Source: Diospyros lotus
Lineage: Eukaryota > Streptophyta > Magnoliopsida > Ericales > Ebenaceae
Length of the DNA stretch: 64,000 nt
Direction of reading: 5' to 3'
NCBI RefSeq assembly: GCF_014633365.1
Contig: NC_068351.1
Coordinates: 1,012,001-1,076,000 of the forward strand
Shown: one piece after another, positions 1-12,857 of the stretch
Position numbering within the stretch: position 1 is the first letter of the stretch
How the letters are laid out: the number at the start of each line of letters is the position of its first letter
Notes under the pieces: model-generated
Databases searched by the model: none
What the model was told of the DNA's origin: nothing
What the model saw: only the letters and a program-made list of their open reading frames with translations
Made by a program: the position numbers and the translations under genes

Positions 1-1127
1 ATTCTCGAGATTCAATATTCTTAAAATTAAAGAAGGTTAGAGGAGCAAGGTCTTACAGTACAAGTTTATATTGCTTTGGTTTTTTAATTGATTTTCAACT
101 TATTTTTATACTTAAATGTTATTCAAGTTTGTATAAATGATGGATCCAAGAGTAGACAAGGATGCCCTTCAAATGTCTGGTAGTGAAAGATTAAAAAGTA
201 AAGGGCATGTTTATAAAAAGAACTGACATGAAATATGTTTATAAAAAGAACTGACACGAAATTTGGACACATCCAACACAGGTGTCCAACACAATATGCA
301 GCTTAATAAAAGTGTTCATGCTTCTCAGTTTTGCACATGAGAATAAAGCGGGATTTAATGTTTTTATTCATAGATCAGCTTCTCTCAAATTTTAGGAAAA
401 AGAATGTTCTGTTAATACTCAAAATTAGTTGTCACTACATCTACTAGTTTTTGACTTTTGTAATAGAGTATCCTAGCATTCATAGTATCATGCTTGAAAC
501 AAATTTTTAGACAAGTCATTTTTTCCACATCACATGACCCTGTCACTGTTTTTATAACCATACTTCCTGCTTCTTGGATGAGATCGTTCAGTGAGTTGCA
601 TGGTCATGGCGGCCAACCAAACATACCTACTAAGCAAAATGAAATACCAAATGCAGCACTAAACCATAAGGAAGTTAGGCATAAATTTGAACAAGAGGAC
701 GGAAGACATAGGCTTGTCCAGCTCCAGATTCAACTACGGAAATGGAAAATAAAGTAATCACACTTTCTGTATTTTCAAGCATACTCTTTTCAATCAATTA
801 TTTTCAAGTGATTGAGCAACTGAACTACAAACTAATTTTCTTTTTTCTCATTTCCCCTAAAAAGGAAGTCAAGCTCAAGTGGTTTCCCCATGGCACTGAA
901 GCCAAAAATCTTATTTTAAACAGCGAAAACAATAAACCGACTCCAATTTACAAGTATATTGCTCTACTACAGTACTTGTGAAAATTCGAAAAACAGATTG
1001 GGGGGTAGCCCCTTGTCATGGTCAACCGTTTCCTTCTTCTTACACTCACACTTTCTCCAATAATCAAATAGGGTAATGGAACAACAGGCAAAACTCTTCC
1101 AAGTTCCGAGCCAAGCTCAACAAAATA
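1..1127. other. Left-edge stretch, no gene assigned
   Basis: This is probably the inside of the first intron of the symplekin-like gene that reads leftward from 1454, since no second symplekin exon is recognisable here. A 28-29 bp unit is duplicated in tandem near 207-263. A plus-strand open stretch at about 577-755 (SELHGHGGQPN, then a charged helical run) has a protein-like composition but no family I recognise and no clear splice partners, so it is not called a gene. Confidence 0.4.
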
Positions 1128-1236
1128 TCACTCGACGCGCTCCCACATTGCACGCATTACAGGCAAACATGAATGAATTGTACACGGATATGCATTCGTG
1201 GATAAACATATGTAAAGAGCAGTTGAGAGGGCGTAC

Positions 1237-1454
1237 TCTGCGATGAGCTTGCGAACTGGACTGGAGCGATCCGAGTGGAGGTCAAGGAGCGGAGGGAGGA
1301 ATTCCGCTATCAAAACCGGGTCGCCGGCCTGACATAGCTGGGGGTTCAACTGGCTCAGCTTTTCCAGCCTCGAAGGCACGTCCGTGGCGAACTTGGCGGA
1401 GTTCAGGAGGGCTGCTAGCTTTTCTCTCGACGTCGCCGCCATGATTCCCACCAT
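1237..1454 (-). CDS. ESP4: Symplekin/PTA1-like protein, first exon only
   Basis: The product would be the N-terminus of symplekin (yeast Pta1, Arabidopsis ESP4), a HEAT-repeat scaffold of the nuclear mRNA cleavage and polyadenylation machinery. Visible is the start MAATSREKLAALLNSAKFA, then a leucine-rich stretch with DPVLIAEFLPPLLDL and SPVRKLIAE, all typical of the first helices of plant symplekins. Translation may begin at 1454 or at the second Met at 1442; the second resembles family starts better. Coding stops matching the family after KLIAE, where the minus strand reads GA|GTACGC, a plausible 5' splice site. Family proteins are over 1000 residues, so nearly all of the gene must lie left of the window, unless this is a broken copy. 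The neighbouring RING gene is on the same strand and upstream of it. Confidence 0.7.
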
Positions 1455-2689
1455 TTCAAATCCGAAACCCTAATTCCTGAACTTCAAGCCTTCCGACGTA
1501 ACTTCATGAGGCGGTGATGACGGAGAGAGCCCACGAGAATCTAGGGCAACTACGAGGAACCAATCTCGAAGTGAAGTGATTAACAGAGAGACGGGGAGAG
1601 AGAGAGAGGGAGCGGGAGAAGCGTCTGTACGTCACTCTGAACCGGCGAGGGAGGTTAAGGTAATGGCACTTCTAAATTCTAAACTCGAGTTGCCTTCCTG
1701 GACACAGGATGCTCCAGAACTTTTACATTGTATTTATTTTTTCTAAAATTATAAAAAAATAATTAATTAATAATATTTTTTAAAATTTATTAATTATTTT
1801 TTAAAAATTATAATAAGTTACCTATAAATCTTAAGAATAATGTTAAAATTCATGATGATATCCTTAATTATCACATCCTCAATGAATAATGTATTAGGAA
1901 GAGAAAATAATGATACATGATTTTTTTAATATGAAGATGTGTCACTATAATATTATTTTAATTTTAAATAAATTTACACAAATTTATTATTATAAATTAA
2001 TTAAAGAAATACCATATTTATCCTTAAGTGGAGGAAAATGACACTAATTGATAATTTATGAGAAAAAAATAAAATGTAACCACTAATCTCCAAAAAAAAA
2101 TCTCAATTTTTTAATTAGAAATACAAATATAATATTTAAAAATTTTGTTCAAAAACTATATTTATTGAGAAAAAAATTAAATTATTTAGATATTACTTTA
2201 CCTCAATCATTTAAAATATCCTGAAAATTAATTTACTTTTGTGGTTTAAAGATGAATTAAATTTTGTATAGGTTATGAATTCAATGCTTTTGTATTTTTT
2301 TTTAGATAAATTCATATTTTGTTTAAGGACTCATTAAGGTCAGTGATCATATTTTTTAACTTTTTCTTTATTTTACTTCTCAAATCATATCATATTTAAA
2401 ATAAATTAGGATATTGTGATAATTTTTTTCTGACATATAAATCTTCTTTTTTTTTTGTCAAAAAATAATGTCAAAGGAGTTATCACTCAAAAATAAAATT
2501 ATAAGAGAGTTAAGTGTCTCAAATTATAAACTTTAAGAGGATTTAGTAGATTTTAGCTATACATTTAAAAATAAAAATATATAATAAATATACATTACCT
2601 ATAGATGATTGCTAAGTATATTACCCAAATATTAAGTACATAGTTAACATTACCCACATATGTAACTACCAAACCTATCATAGAATATA
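1455..2689. other. 5' leader/promoter of symplekin-like gene, then AT-rich spacer
   Basis: From about 1455 to 1660 the sequence is moderately GC-rich with a short GA-rich run, as expected for the 5' leader and core promoter of the leftward gene. From about 1720 it is very AT-rich with no coding signal. Confidence 0.4.
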
Positions 2690-3167
2690 GGGCTAATCAT
2701 GAAAATAATCAAATCATTTTCGTAAGTTTATAATTTTATCTAATCTTTTCAATTTTAGCAATTAAGTATAAATTGACTCAATTGAGTACAATTTTATCTA
2801 ATATATAAAATCGATTTAGAAGTAGTGTATTCATGTTGATTTAACATGTAAAGTGTTATATAATAGTAATATTTATTGGATTCATATGTACTCATAAATA
2901 AATAAAAAATGTAGCATGTAAAAAGAAATAATAAAAAGATTATGTACAATAAGTTATATTTTTTTTAATTTATATGTGCATGTGAGTCTCATAAATATTA
3001 TTAAAATACGACACCTGACATGCCAAATTAATATGAACAAACTATCTCTAAATTGATAAATAAAATTATACCCAATTGAATCAATTCAAACCTAATTGCC
3101 TAAATTGAAAGGATTAAATAAAATTGTAAATTTACGAAAAAGATTGAATTATTTTCATGATTAGCCC
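2690..3167. mobile_element. MITE with long terminal inverted repeats (Mutator-like)
   Basis: The two ends form an inverted repeat of more than 100 bp, both beginning GGGCTAATCATGAAAATAAT. It is flanked by a 9-bp direct repeat with one mismatch (TAGAATATA at 2681-2689, TGGAATATA at 3168-3176). Length is 478 bp with no coding capacity. Long inverted repeats plus a 9-bp target duplication are the hallmark of Mutator-like elements; superfamily assignment is inference. It lies just downstream of the RING gene's stop codon. Confidence 0.85.
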
Positions 3168-3622
3168 TGGAATATATTTAATAATACAGATATAAAATTG
3201 TTCAGATCTATTGATTAAGTGAACCAACAACTTGATTTGTCAAGCTCGGGAGTTATTGAAAGCAATATGCATCGACATCGTATGCTGGCTACTAACTAAC
3301 GGAGACTGAAGCTACATATTTGCAGAATGCAAGTTCTTCAAAAAGATGATTTCAAGCACTAGGCAAACGTAGAATTAATACAATCTCACTCTCTATACCA
3401 AGATGCATGGCAAGTAGTAACACAGATGCGAAGGCCAGTAGAAAGAAGAGGGTATTTGGCCAACTATGTTTCCACGTTGCTCTCATCACCTAAAGCATGA
3501 ATAGCTTGGTCAATGTATTTGTACCAGCTTGCAAGCAATGGTGCCAACACTATCAGATCAATCAAGCTGCATCACAACTCAATAACCGAGGGGTGCTCAT
3601 GAGAAGAAACTTTGTGTGTTGC

Positions 3623-6600
3623 TCAAACTGAAAATATCTTTCTGACCTTCTTCATGTTCCTGCGACAAATGGGGCAAGTACCTGCCAATTCAGCAACCCT
3701 GCGTATTCAAGTAATGTCAACTTCCTGTTGAATTTCAACAAGCACCGCAGGAGCAAATTACAGATATCATGATAATGTTCCATGGGAGTTAGTTGGAAGT
3801 GCGGCAATACGTAGTAGAGCACCATTCATGACAACCTGCAAAGTGACGGTTTTTCGTCCAAAACAAGTAACTAAATCATTCACTACAATTTGTTTTAAGT
3901 GTTCCAAGGAGAAGCCAAATCCAGGTCTGGAGTTTGAGAAAGAATTTGTAAGGATGTCGACGAATGAACCTCATGCAAACTAATGGACCGTGGATAGAAA
4001 TAACGGGAGAAGGAAATCCAAACTAAGACAGCACTTGCTCAAAGGAGGTTACGTTAATGGAAAGCTACTTAAATGATTGCCCTCATTAATCTGACAAATG
4101 GCCCTTAAAAGTAAGAATCCAAAATTTGACCATGGTTTCCGCAGAAACTTGTCTTGGTTTCTTTACAGGATGTCTTATTTATTTTGAGGAACATGGGCTT
4201 TCAACAAGCCATATTTTTGCACTTTCTCCATTCATCAGGATGTCGTGATTCAGTTTGACTATAGATGTAACTACGTTGACATTAAAGGCAGTGATAAAAG
4301 CAAGTACCTTGTTCCGCATGCAAAACAAGCCACACAGTGGCCACAGGGGAGGAAAAAACAATCTCTAGGAGCATCAAAGCAAATTGCACAAAGACGCCGA
4401 ATATTGTTATTGTAGTCGCCATCTTTCAGTGGCTTCCCTTCAAGTGAACTTGAGGCCAGTCTGTCTTCAAGATCTTCATCATCTTCCGTCACAGAATCAT
4501 AAGATGAATCCCAACTTGACAAATCATCATCTTTTTGTGAAAGAAGAGGGGTTCTCTCTTGTCTTATGTCACCAAACTGAAATCTGGTTTGGTCATAGCG
4601 GGAACACTGGAAATTGTTCAAAAAGTGGAAGCCCAGTAACATGAGGAGGGTCATTACACCTGCACGCAGCAAAATTAACAAAACCGGAGGAAGAGACTAA
4701 TATGTTCTACGCTTTAAGAATAAACTGAACAGAGAAGTTTACCTATGCCAAAAAGGTAAGTGATCCATCGAGGTCCATAGGACAGTTTAACATTGCATAA
4801 GTAACCAGTGGGAACCTGATAGAACCAAGAAAAAGCTTTTATTAGTTCTAAGTTTGGTAGTTATCAAATAATCCAAGAATTATTCAAGATAGCAGGGCAA
4901 AGGTGAGAAATCAAAGAATGCTTTGGTAACTTGTTTCTGTCTGTAAAACCAACAAGCTGCTAATGGCCATTTAAGGTAATAGTCCAGAGTCTTAAATTTA
5001 TTTATCAGCAGCATTTCAGCTCTAAACCAAATAAAATACTGTCTACACTCTACACAATTGTTCAAAGATACAGAAATCTGGAGAGAAATTCATCACTTTA
5101 TCCTGTAGTACATTTATGATATATATAAGAAAGATAATTCCCATATGTTTAAATATAAACCAACCAACAAATTATCTCCAAAGTTCAGCATCCATGCACA
5201 GCGTGTGAGGACACCTTCCTCGGTCAAATACCGTCTTAATCAAGACCCGGTACCACAATGTAAGGTCACCTTAAATACTACAATAATTCATTAATTATCT
5301 ATTGAAATACAGGGTTAATACTGCACAAAAAAAATACAGGGTCTTTTCTACTTATTTTTATCTAATTCCTTGTAACCATCAAATCCTAGCACCCAGCAGG
5401 ATTAATACTGTGCAAAAAGAAAAATACAGGGCCTTTTCTTCTTATTTTTATCTAATTACTTGTAAACTCAAATCCTAGCACCCAGCATCGGACCATCCTC
5501 ACTGGCTGGCTATCATACTCACAGATGATTGTACAATAGACAGCAAAGCTGGGAACCTGCAGTCCCCGCTGTCCAACCTTCCAATCAGGATATACAATGG
5601 ACAAGGGTGGACTGTTTGATAATCTCAATTGGGGTGTTGGGTGACGCTAGATGCCTTTTTATTCATTTACTCATTTGTTTTTCATTATCATTATTGTTGT
5701 TATCATATTTATTATATTACTCTTCCTTATCAGGATACCTACCACATATCCTGTACGTTCCCTTCTCTCTCTTCTCCTTATGGGCATCCACAACACTTCT
5801 AGACTGGTAATCATACATACACATAACATGCACTGGATATACATAGGATAGATATAAATGTATCAAATTTCCCCTTACAAATGATCGTACCCCGCCCCTC
5901 CCCCCCCAACCACCACCACCACCACATGCTTAAGCAAAATTAAAACTCTTTAGACCATTGTAATTAATTTCCCCTTTTACGTTTACTGCCACTTTATCAT
6001 TAGTTTTGATTAATTAGGGCCTAAATTGAGTAATTAACAGAGGTCATTACACGATGCATACCAAGAATTTGGCATGGGAGGATAGATCTCATCCATTCTA
6101 CTATATAAGCAAACCCACCAATTTGTGTTACCAAGATTGAAGCGCTGTAAAACTTTTTAAATTCTAATAATACCCTTTCTGTTTTGTTAATTTAACATAA
6201 ATGAAAGAAAAAAGTGCTAGAAAGAAAATGGTTTTCGTGTAAATTATAAACCGAGATGGAAGTTACTGCCCACCTTCACATTTCCTTCTCACTTCCGTCT
6301 CTCTCTTGAAACAATTAATTTTAGTATTATTCTTTTCTAAAATTGAAAACATGGGGTTGAGGGTTAATTAGCATGGGTATAGCAACAAAAAAATTACAAA
6401 TGTGGAGAACATTCCTCCTGCTAGAGAAGACTATTGGCATTGTCATAGCTCATGTTGAAGGCTGGGTTCAAGTGTTCTAGAGAGGCAGAGTGATCAACAA
6501 AGTCTTTGGGTTTAAAAAAGGTAGATAAAAGATTCAAAAAGTCAGATCAGAGAGAAGTTACTGGGAGTTCTTAAAGCATGTCTGTCGATTTCTTTCTGGA

Positions 6601-9600
6601 CGAAGAGGAAGCTTTCCCAAGATTTTGCTGGCAACTTTTGATGGCAAGAACCTCTATATCCACCAGTGTCTTGTTTTGGATGACTAAGATAATTTTGCAA
6701 ATGTCTTGGTGACTTCCAGTTTAGGTGGTAGGTGGCAAACCAGGGAGAGAGGTATTTCTACAATGGGTGTGGATGTCGGGTTTTTCTCCAAGAAGCAAGT
6801 TTGTAGCATTGATTGATTGGATTATTGAAGGAAAATTACCTCTCCAAATAAGGAAAGGTCCATTGTAACTCTTCCAGGGTCTTATCAAAATCTGGTCAAA
6901 TGGATTGAACTAGATGAATGGTGGATGTGAGTCACCTTTGCAACAAAGCGCACAGAAAAAGGGAAGTGACAGCAAAGGTTGAACTAAGACCATTATAACT
7001 CATATCATACCTAAGTTTGCTCCATTCCATCCATTGTCCTCATAGGAGCCTCTGTTGATCTTCTCATATGACCAAACCATCTTAATTGTGTGTGCCACAC
7101 AATAACTTCAACAGCCTCCCAAGTTTTAGGATTGCAAATTTATAAAAGACAGTTGCTATATACCCAAACTGAGAGCATCAAATTAAGGCTAATAGAAAAG
7201 ATATTTGCAACATAGGATACCAAGAAACTATGGTTTATTTAAAATCCTTTAAAAATGTTCCTATCATGAAGTACTTGAATCTAGAGAAACAGTCGATAAG
7301 AAACATTAGTTACCTGTTCTGAACTTGGAGAGGTTAAAACAGCAGCATTTCCATTGGGGAAAAACATTTTCAAGCTACAACCTCCATCGGCCACAGCACA
7401 ATTATAATATGCCTCAGTTGTGTTATACAGGAGAGCCTTAACTCTGATGTCTAATTGCACCTGTTTGACACACGATTCAGAGCCAATAAAAAACACAAAC
7501 TGGTGGAGATGTAGTCAGGCATCAACACAATTAAAAAGAAAACAACTCCACACCTACTCCTTCAAAGGCTTTTTAAATGTATTAGCAGAGAGATAAGACT
7601 GTCAAATAACTAGCTCCAGTAAGTTTATTATCCACATATACAAATCTGAGAGCCCCAAGAAGCCACCAACAATTTTATTTTACTCAGGCAGGCCTCACAT
7701 AATGGAAACAGATACTAAAAAGGCAAACAACAGTTTGAACTCAATTATAAACCCCCCAAGTTCTATCATTTAGTTTGGGGTTAATAGCCCGATTTATCCT
7801 GAACTTTGGGCTATTTTTCAATTTTATCTCATTTTGAGAATTGCTTCAATTTATGTCTAATACTTTAAGATTGATTTCAATTTTATCCTATTTTGCCCAA
7901 GCATGTGCCCCTGTTGACATGACGGATGAGGTGGCATGCTGATGTGTCAAATTGCTGACACATCAATGAAATGGCATCGTTTAGCCTTATTCTTGTTGAC
8001 AGACCATAAGGCAAAATGACCCAATTTTTGCCTTATTCATTGCCAGCCCCCAATCTTGCCCTATTCTTTATGATTTAGGGTTTCAAGTGAGTAGGAGGAA
8101 GAAGAGGGACAGCCTTATAGACGCACAGCGACTGCTGCAAAGAGAACGATTAACAGCAACTGCTGCACAGTGATTCCATGAGTCGCCGTGCAGCAGCCTT
8201 TGTGCAGAAGTTTTGTCTTATGGCAAAAATGATGTCATTTTGCCTTCCAGTCTTTCAACAAGAATAAGGCTAAATGGCGTCGTTTCATTGATGTGTCAAC
8301 TATTTGACATATCAACATGCCACCTCATCCGCCACGTCAGTGGAAGCAAACACCTACTCAAACAAGAGCAGAGCCACGTGAGGACTGCCCCCACGGGGCC
8401 AGTTTTTTTTTTTTTTATTTTATTTTTTACAATGATTTACTACTAGAAATAAAAAATATATATATATTATATTTTACTATTAGAAATAAAAAAAATAAGT
8501 ATTGAAGAAAGCAAGTATATAATGGTCCGGTAGAAACCATCACAACATTTTTTACAATTTACTCATAATTTTATTTTTTTACAATGATGATGCAAATAAA
8601 GCTAAGTATTGAAAAAAATTGTGAAGCAAGGAAAGCAAGTATGGAGGAAATTTAAAATGAAGAAAATGAACAAATTAACAAAGCAAATATTGAGCAAATT
8701 GATATTGCACAACTTCCTATGGATCTCAAGCTAAGTACTACAATAATGGATTACAGTGTTAATTTTCGAGATCAAATTAAAAAAGTCTACTTGCAAAGAG
8801 GTTTGTGTCAGCCTTGAAATCAAGACAATTCATTCCAGCTTGGTTCAATGAATTTGGTGATTGGTTGGAATATAGTATAAGCAAAAATGTCGCATTTTGC
8901 TTATATTGTTATCCTTTTAAAACAAATAATGGGAAACAAGGATATGGTAATTCTTTTGTGAGAGAAGAATTCAGTAATTTAAAAAAAAAAAAAAAAGATA
9001 GACTTCAAGTTCATGTTGAAGATGTTAATAGTGCACACAATTAAGCTCGAAATAATTGTGAAACCTTAATGAATCAAGAGTAAAATATTGAGACAGTTTT
9101 CTTAAGGTAGTTAGAACAAACATTATGTGATTATCGAATTCGTCTGAATGCATCAATTGATTATATTTGACTTCTTCTATGGCAAGAACTAGCCTTTCAT
9201 GGTCATGACAAGTCTAAAAATTTAAATAATCAAGGTAACTTTCTTGAACAATTGCAATTTTTAGTATGAAAAGTCATAAGGAACAATTGAAAAAAAAAAA
9301 ATCATTTTAATATTATCATTATTATCTTATTTTTAAAATTATATTTTTTGTATTTAAATTCGCCCCCACTGAATCAATATCCTGGCTCTGCCCCAGTACG
9401 CAAAGTAGGATAAAATTGAAATCAATCTTAAAGTATTAGGCATAAATTAAAGCAATTCTCAAAACGGGATAAAATTAAAAAAGGACCCAAAGTGTAGGTT
9501 AAATTAGGCCATTAACCCCTTTAGTTTGTTAATATACATTTTCAGGTGAACTATAAGTTCATTGATATAAACTCAGGTTATAATTGAGCCTTGTGCATTC

Positions 9601-12123
9601 CTATATTCAGTAGGCGCCACTCCATTACCAATGAAAGAAAAGAGTCAAAAGTAACCTCTATATAAATTCCTCATCAATATAAAGGAAAAAAGCCTTATGC
9701 AAACCCCCACAGTTAAGTAGGATGATCATATCTTCTTTAACACATTAAAGGACTTTTGACTGGATCACAGGGCACAAAACCGCTAGTTCAAATTACTCCA
9801 CTTACTGTTCTTTTTCTACAGTGGTTTTCTTTTGTCTTCCTTTCAGGGTGACTCAATTGTCAGGGAATATTATTCTACAAAGGACTATCATATCATCTCC
9901 TTTTCCCAAACTAAACTGGAAGCTAGCCTCCAACTAAAACTAGGGAAGTTCAAAATATCTCTGTCTAATCTATGACTGGAGGCTGCATCCTGAAGGCTCA
10001 CAATCCAAATGGAAACATAGCTTTGTGGAGAAATACAATGGTGAAAAACTTCCTTGCAGCATCTTCCTAGGAATCATATATAATTTGAAAGTAACACTCC
10101 TTTTACAGCATATCATTATTCTGCCAGCAGTCATAGCTAAGAAAACATAACCACCCTACAACAATCTCTTACCATCACTACTCAAAACCAAGAGGAGAAG
10201 AATTTCAAGGGTGTTTGATTTCTGAGTTTGGAACGCAAGAACGAACACATCTGTGTGTCTCCCTACTGTCATCAATTATGCAGCATACAGGTCTGAGCCC
10301 AAAACTCAAACCAATAACACAACAGAATGAAATGAAGAGGTTGTGCATTTACCTCAACTTCTTCTGAGTTCAAGTTACCCACTGCAACATAGTAAGTCAA
10401 AGACTTTGAAATATCCTGCTGGATTGTACCGCTTCCTATAAAAAAATAGCAGAAATCAAGTAAGGATGTGGTACATCACAGTCATACAAGTTTTTTTCTA
10501 TAATTCTATGTCATTACCATGAATAACCTTCCAGAACAAGGTAGTATTGGGATATGATGGGTCCTCAAGCCATTGAGCAAAGCCTTCACTCCCTGCAACG
10601 TTTCAGCTTTGAAGTTATATTAAAAATGAATATGGGAACTCCCAAAAATAGAGGAAAGCATATTGATCATACAAAGAGTATTTGGTTTTGATAACTACTT
10701 AAGTTGTCAAAACCAGATTGAGGATAGATGAAGGTTGGATACAAGTTACAACTGGACCAGCATGCATGAAATATTTATAAAAAGTAAAAGGGGAAAAAAA
10801 GGAAACAAGAAAAAAAAGAAAGAAAAAAGGGAAAGAAAATCCAAGAAAAATTTGTGCATGGAATAAGAAATGGAAAAGCTACCATTTGCAACTCAGTTAA
10901 AGTTTTTCAAACATCCTTAGAAAATATCTTAGGTTTTTGTACTGATGAGGGAATTAATTAGTGAGGCAATTATTCTTGAAGAAGTTCCAGTCAGCAAGTA
11001 CATACCTTGTGCAATTATAAGGATTAGAGAAGATGGCCGCGAGGAGCTCACGCTGTATGAAATATTTATTTGAGATCCTTTATTTAACATATATACCCAT
11101 TCCTATAGAACAAAAAGAAATAATTTAATTCAACCTCCACAAACTTAAAAAATCCAAGCTACACGAGAATGAGAAATGACTTGCCTTGTGAATACCAGCA
11201 AGGACAGATATGTTCAGGATTGATGACCAAGTAGTTACAACATCGAGAGGTGGGTCTTTATATAATCCATATAGAATAGGACCAACATTTCCCTCACCTG
11301 ATTGCTTCAACTGGTAGGAATATATTTAGCCAACCCAATTCAGGACTCAATCCCATAAACAAGCATGAAAGAAAAAGACATGAGTGCAAGCAATTTACCT
11401 TTATATAATCCACAAAAATGGGATTAGGCTTTATTAGAAGTGAGCTGTTGGGGCCAAATTGTAGATTCTCAGAACCATACACACCAAAAATGAAAGTCAT
11501 TGAAACTGAAATGAGAAAGACAATAACACCATTAGTAGTACATATGAGGCTCTTGCATTATTATGTTCGGGACTTGAACTAGCCAATGAAATTAACAGAA
11601 AATGAAAGTTCATTCTATGTATAAATTTTCATAGATACTCTAACCAAATATTGATTTCTTTAGAATCCATGATTATTTTCTTCTGAGTTTGCTAGTCCGA
11701 TAAAAAATTTACATTAATTAAGCCTTCGTCCCTACTTTTTACTCGATGAATCCCAATTCTAAACACGGTGCTAATTTAAATGGCACAAGCAGCATTCAGA
11801 AACAAATTTGGACACAAATGCATGCACGAACCGAAGAACCAAAAGGTGAGGATGACGACGATGCAAGACCAGGTATCTTCTCGGACCAGTACCGAGGTCT
11901 CCCCCTCTACTGTTCCTGTGTAGTGTATATGGTTAGAGACGCTCGCCTGTCCCTCGACGGACTGATGTTGATTGCGAACCTCCGGCACCGCCTCCTCTTC
12001 CACCGGCGAAGAGGAAGACGACGCCGCCGCATCCCCTGAAAATTCCCTTCTGGCGAACGACGAAGACCACGAGGTGGAGGCGGCGGCGGCATGCACCTGC
12101 GAAGTCCAATCTGGTGCGTCCAT
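3623..12123 (-). CDS. APD4: APD-type RING E3 ubiquitin ligase, membrane-anchored
   Basis: This is a putative E3 ubiquitin ligase of the ABERRANT POLLEN DEVELOPMENT family (APD1-4), endomembrane proteins needed for male gametophyte development in Arabidopsis. Ten exons read leftward: 12123-11832, 11505-11399, 11310-11185, 11102-11006, 10592-10518, 10435-10353, 7460-7314, 4815-4743, 4659-4308 and 3698-3623. All phases agree and total 475 codons plus stop. There is an acidic/Ser-rich N-terminus, a first membrane segment near residues 86-108 ([15 protein letters not shown]), a luminal-type domain with GPNSS, LNKGS and NLNSEE motifs, a second membrane segment near 325-350, and a C-terminal C3HC4 RING starting CAIC (424-427), with [14 protein letters not shown], ending CPIC (459-462). 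Intron 3 appears to use a GC donor (AAG|GCAAGT at 11185/11184). Intron 6 (2.9 kb) carries a nested transposon pair. APD4 rather than APD1-3 is inferred from gene neighbourhood. Confidence 0.9.
5313..5486. repeat. Tandem duplication, two units of about 86 bp
   Basis: Two adjacent units, about 5313-5398 and 5399-5486, share TTAATACTG, the CTTATTTTTATCTAATT core and the end TCCTAGCACCCAGCA. They differ by small substitutions and indels. They lie inside intron 7 of the RING gene and are non-coding. Confidence 0.85.
6400..7010. other. Intronic stretch with coding-like but broken composition
   Basis: Within intron 7 of the RING gene, a plus-strand frame near 6555-6690 reads plausibly protein-like ([19 protein letters not shown]), then breaks at stops. 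It may be a decayed retroelement or gene fragment. I do not recognise the family, and it may be chance. Confidence 0.25.
7777..9519. mobile_element. Inverted-repeat transposon in APD intron 6, with nested hAT insertion
   Basis: The outer element has termini GGGGTTAATAGCC and (reverse complement) GGGGTTAATGGCC, continuing as inverted repeats of about 130 bp sharing TTTGAGAATTGCTT and ACTTTAAGATTGATTTCAAT. Exact 8-bp direct repeats TTTAGTTT flank it at 7769-7776 and 9520-9527. Inner arms at about 7905-8005 and 8250-8340 also pair, so the original element was largely a hairpin of about 700 bp. The right arm is split by a later insertion of about 1 kb. No intact transposase is present. The 8-bp duplication suggests hAT, but the long inverted repeats would also fit a Mutator-like element. 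Confidence 0.85.
8375..9398 (+). pseudogene. Decayed hAT element, ZMYM1/TTF-type transposase fragment
   Basis: Ends CAGAGCCA near 8375 and TGGCTCTG near 9391-9398 are inverted and followed internally by GTGGGGGC-like sequence, as in plant hAT elements. Between them, about 8640-9250 encodes broken pieces of a TTF-type zinc finger/DUF4371 transposase: [42 protein letters not shown], then out of frame [13 protein letters not shown] 14-A run at about 8980, stops and frame changes disrupt it, and most of the C-terminal catalytic part is missing. A clean target-site duplication was not found. Confidence 0.7.
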
Positions 12124-12848
12124 CCTGCAAGAGAAAATCTAGAGAGGGCGCGCGCGCGTTTTAGCGAGAGAAACAGACTGTGTTGAGCAAAACCCTAGCA
12201 GTGGATACTGGATAGCGTTGCAACGCACCTTCGAGACTTTGATTGCCAAGAATCCATCGAAGAACAGAAAAAGAGGAGCGATTGAGAAAATGAAAAATGT
12301 TCACCAATCGGTCGCTTCGATGCGTGGGACTGGTAGTTGTGAACCAGAGTGACGGTTAGATGTCTTCGAAATTCGAATTATACGCGGTACCCCTATAGCA
12401 TTTTAAACCTGACACTCTGTAAAATGCTTTCAGGTTCAATTTTTTTTTAGACCGCGGCTATTTGTACATAAGGGTTAGCGGAACTTCTAAGCATGATATA
12501 TCACGATATTTTAACATTAAAATATTATAATATATTATGATTTGCTCACCCCCTTCTCTCTCTCTTCCCTTTCTCCCCACTCGCCTCGCCCTCGCCTACA
12601 ACCTCACCCCACCTCACCATCTCCTCTTGCCACCTTACCTCGTCGTCTCTTGTTGTGTCATCTTTGCGCCTCGCCACTGCAATCGACGACCACCCAAATC
12701 AATTGAGGTGCAACGGGCGACGACGGTCGGCAAGCGACGAGGGCAACGCAAGTGAGAGAGAGATAGTATGTTTTGGGTCATTTATCGGAGGGGTAATTTT
12801 GTCATTTCATTTTTCTGTAAAGTTTTTTGTACATCCTCTTCTGTACAA
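12124..12848. other. APD gene leader and promoter region, no other gene
   Basis: GC-richer sequence upstream of the APD start codon extends to about 12380, including an alternating CG run near 12150. From 12540 to 12770 a C-rich pyrimidine stretch has open frames but no recognisable protein. Confidence 0.35.
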
Positions 12849-12857
12849 ATAGTTTTA

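Noticed and set aside
494..757. 87-codon plus-strand frame near the left edge
   Set aside because: Protein-like composition in its second half, but no known family and no supporting signals; may be an exon of something outside the window.
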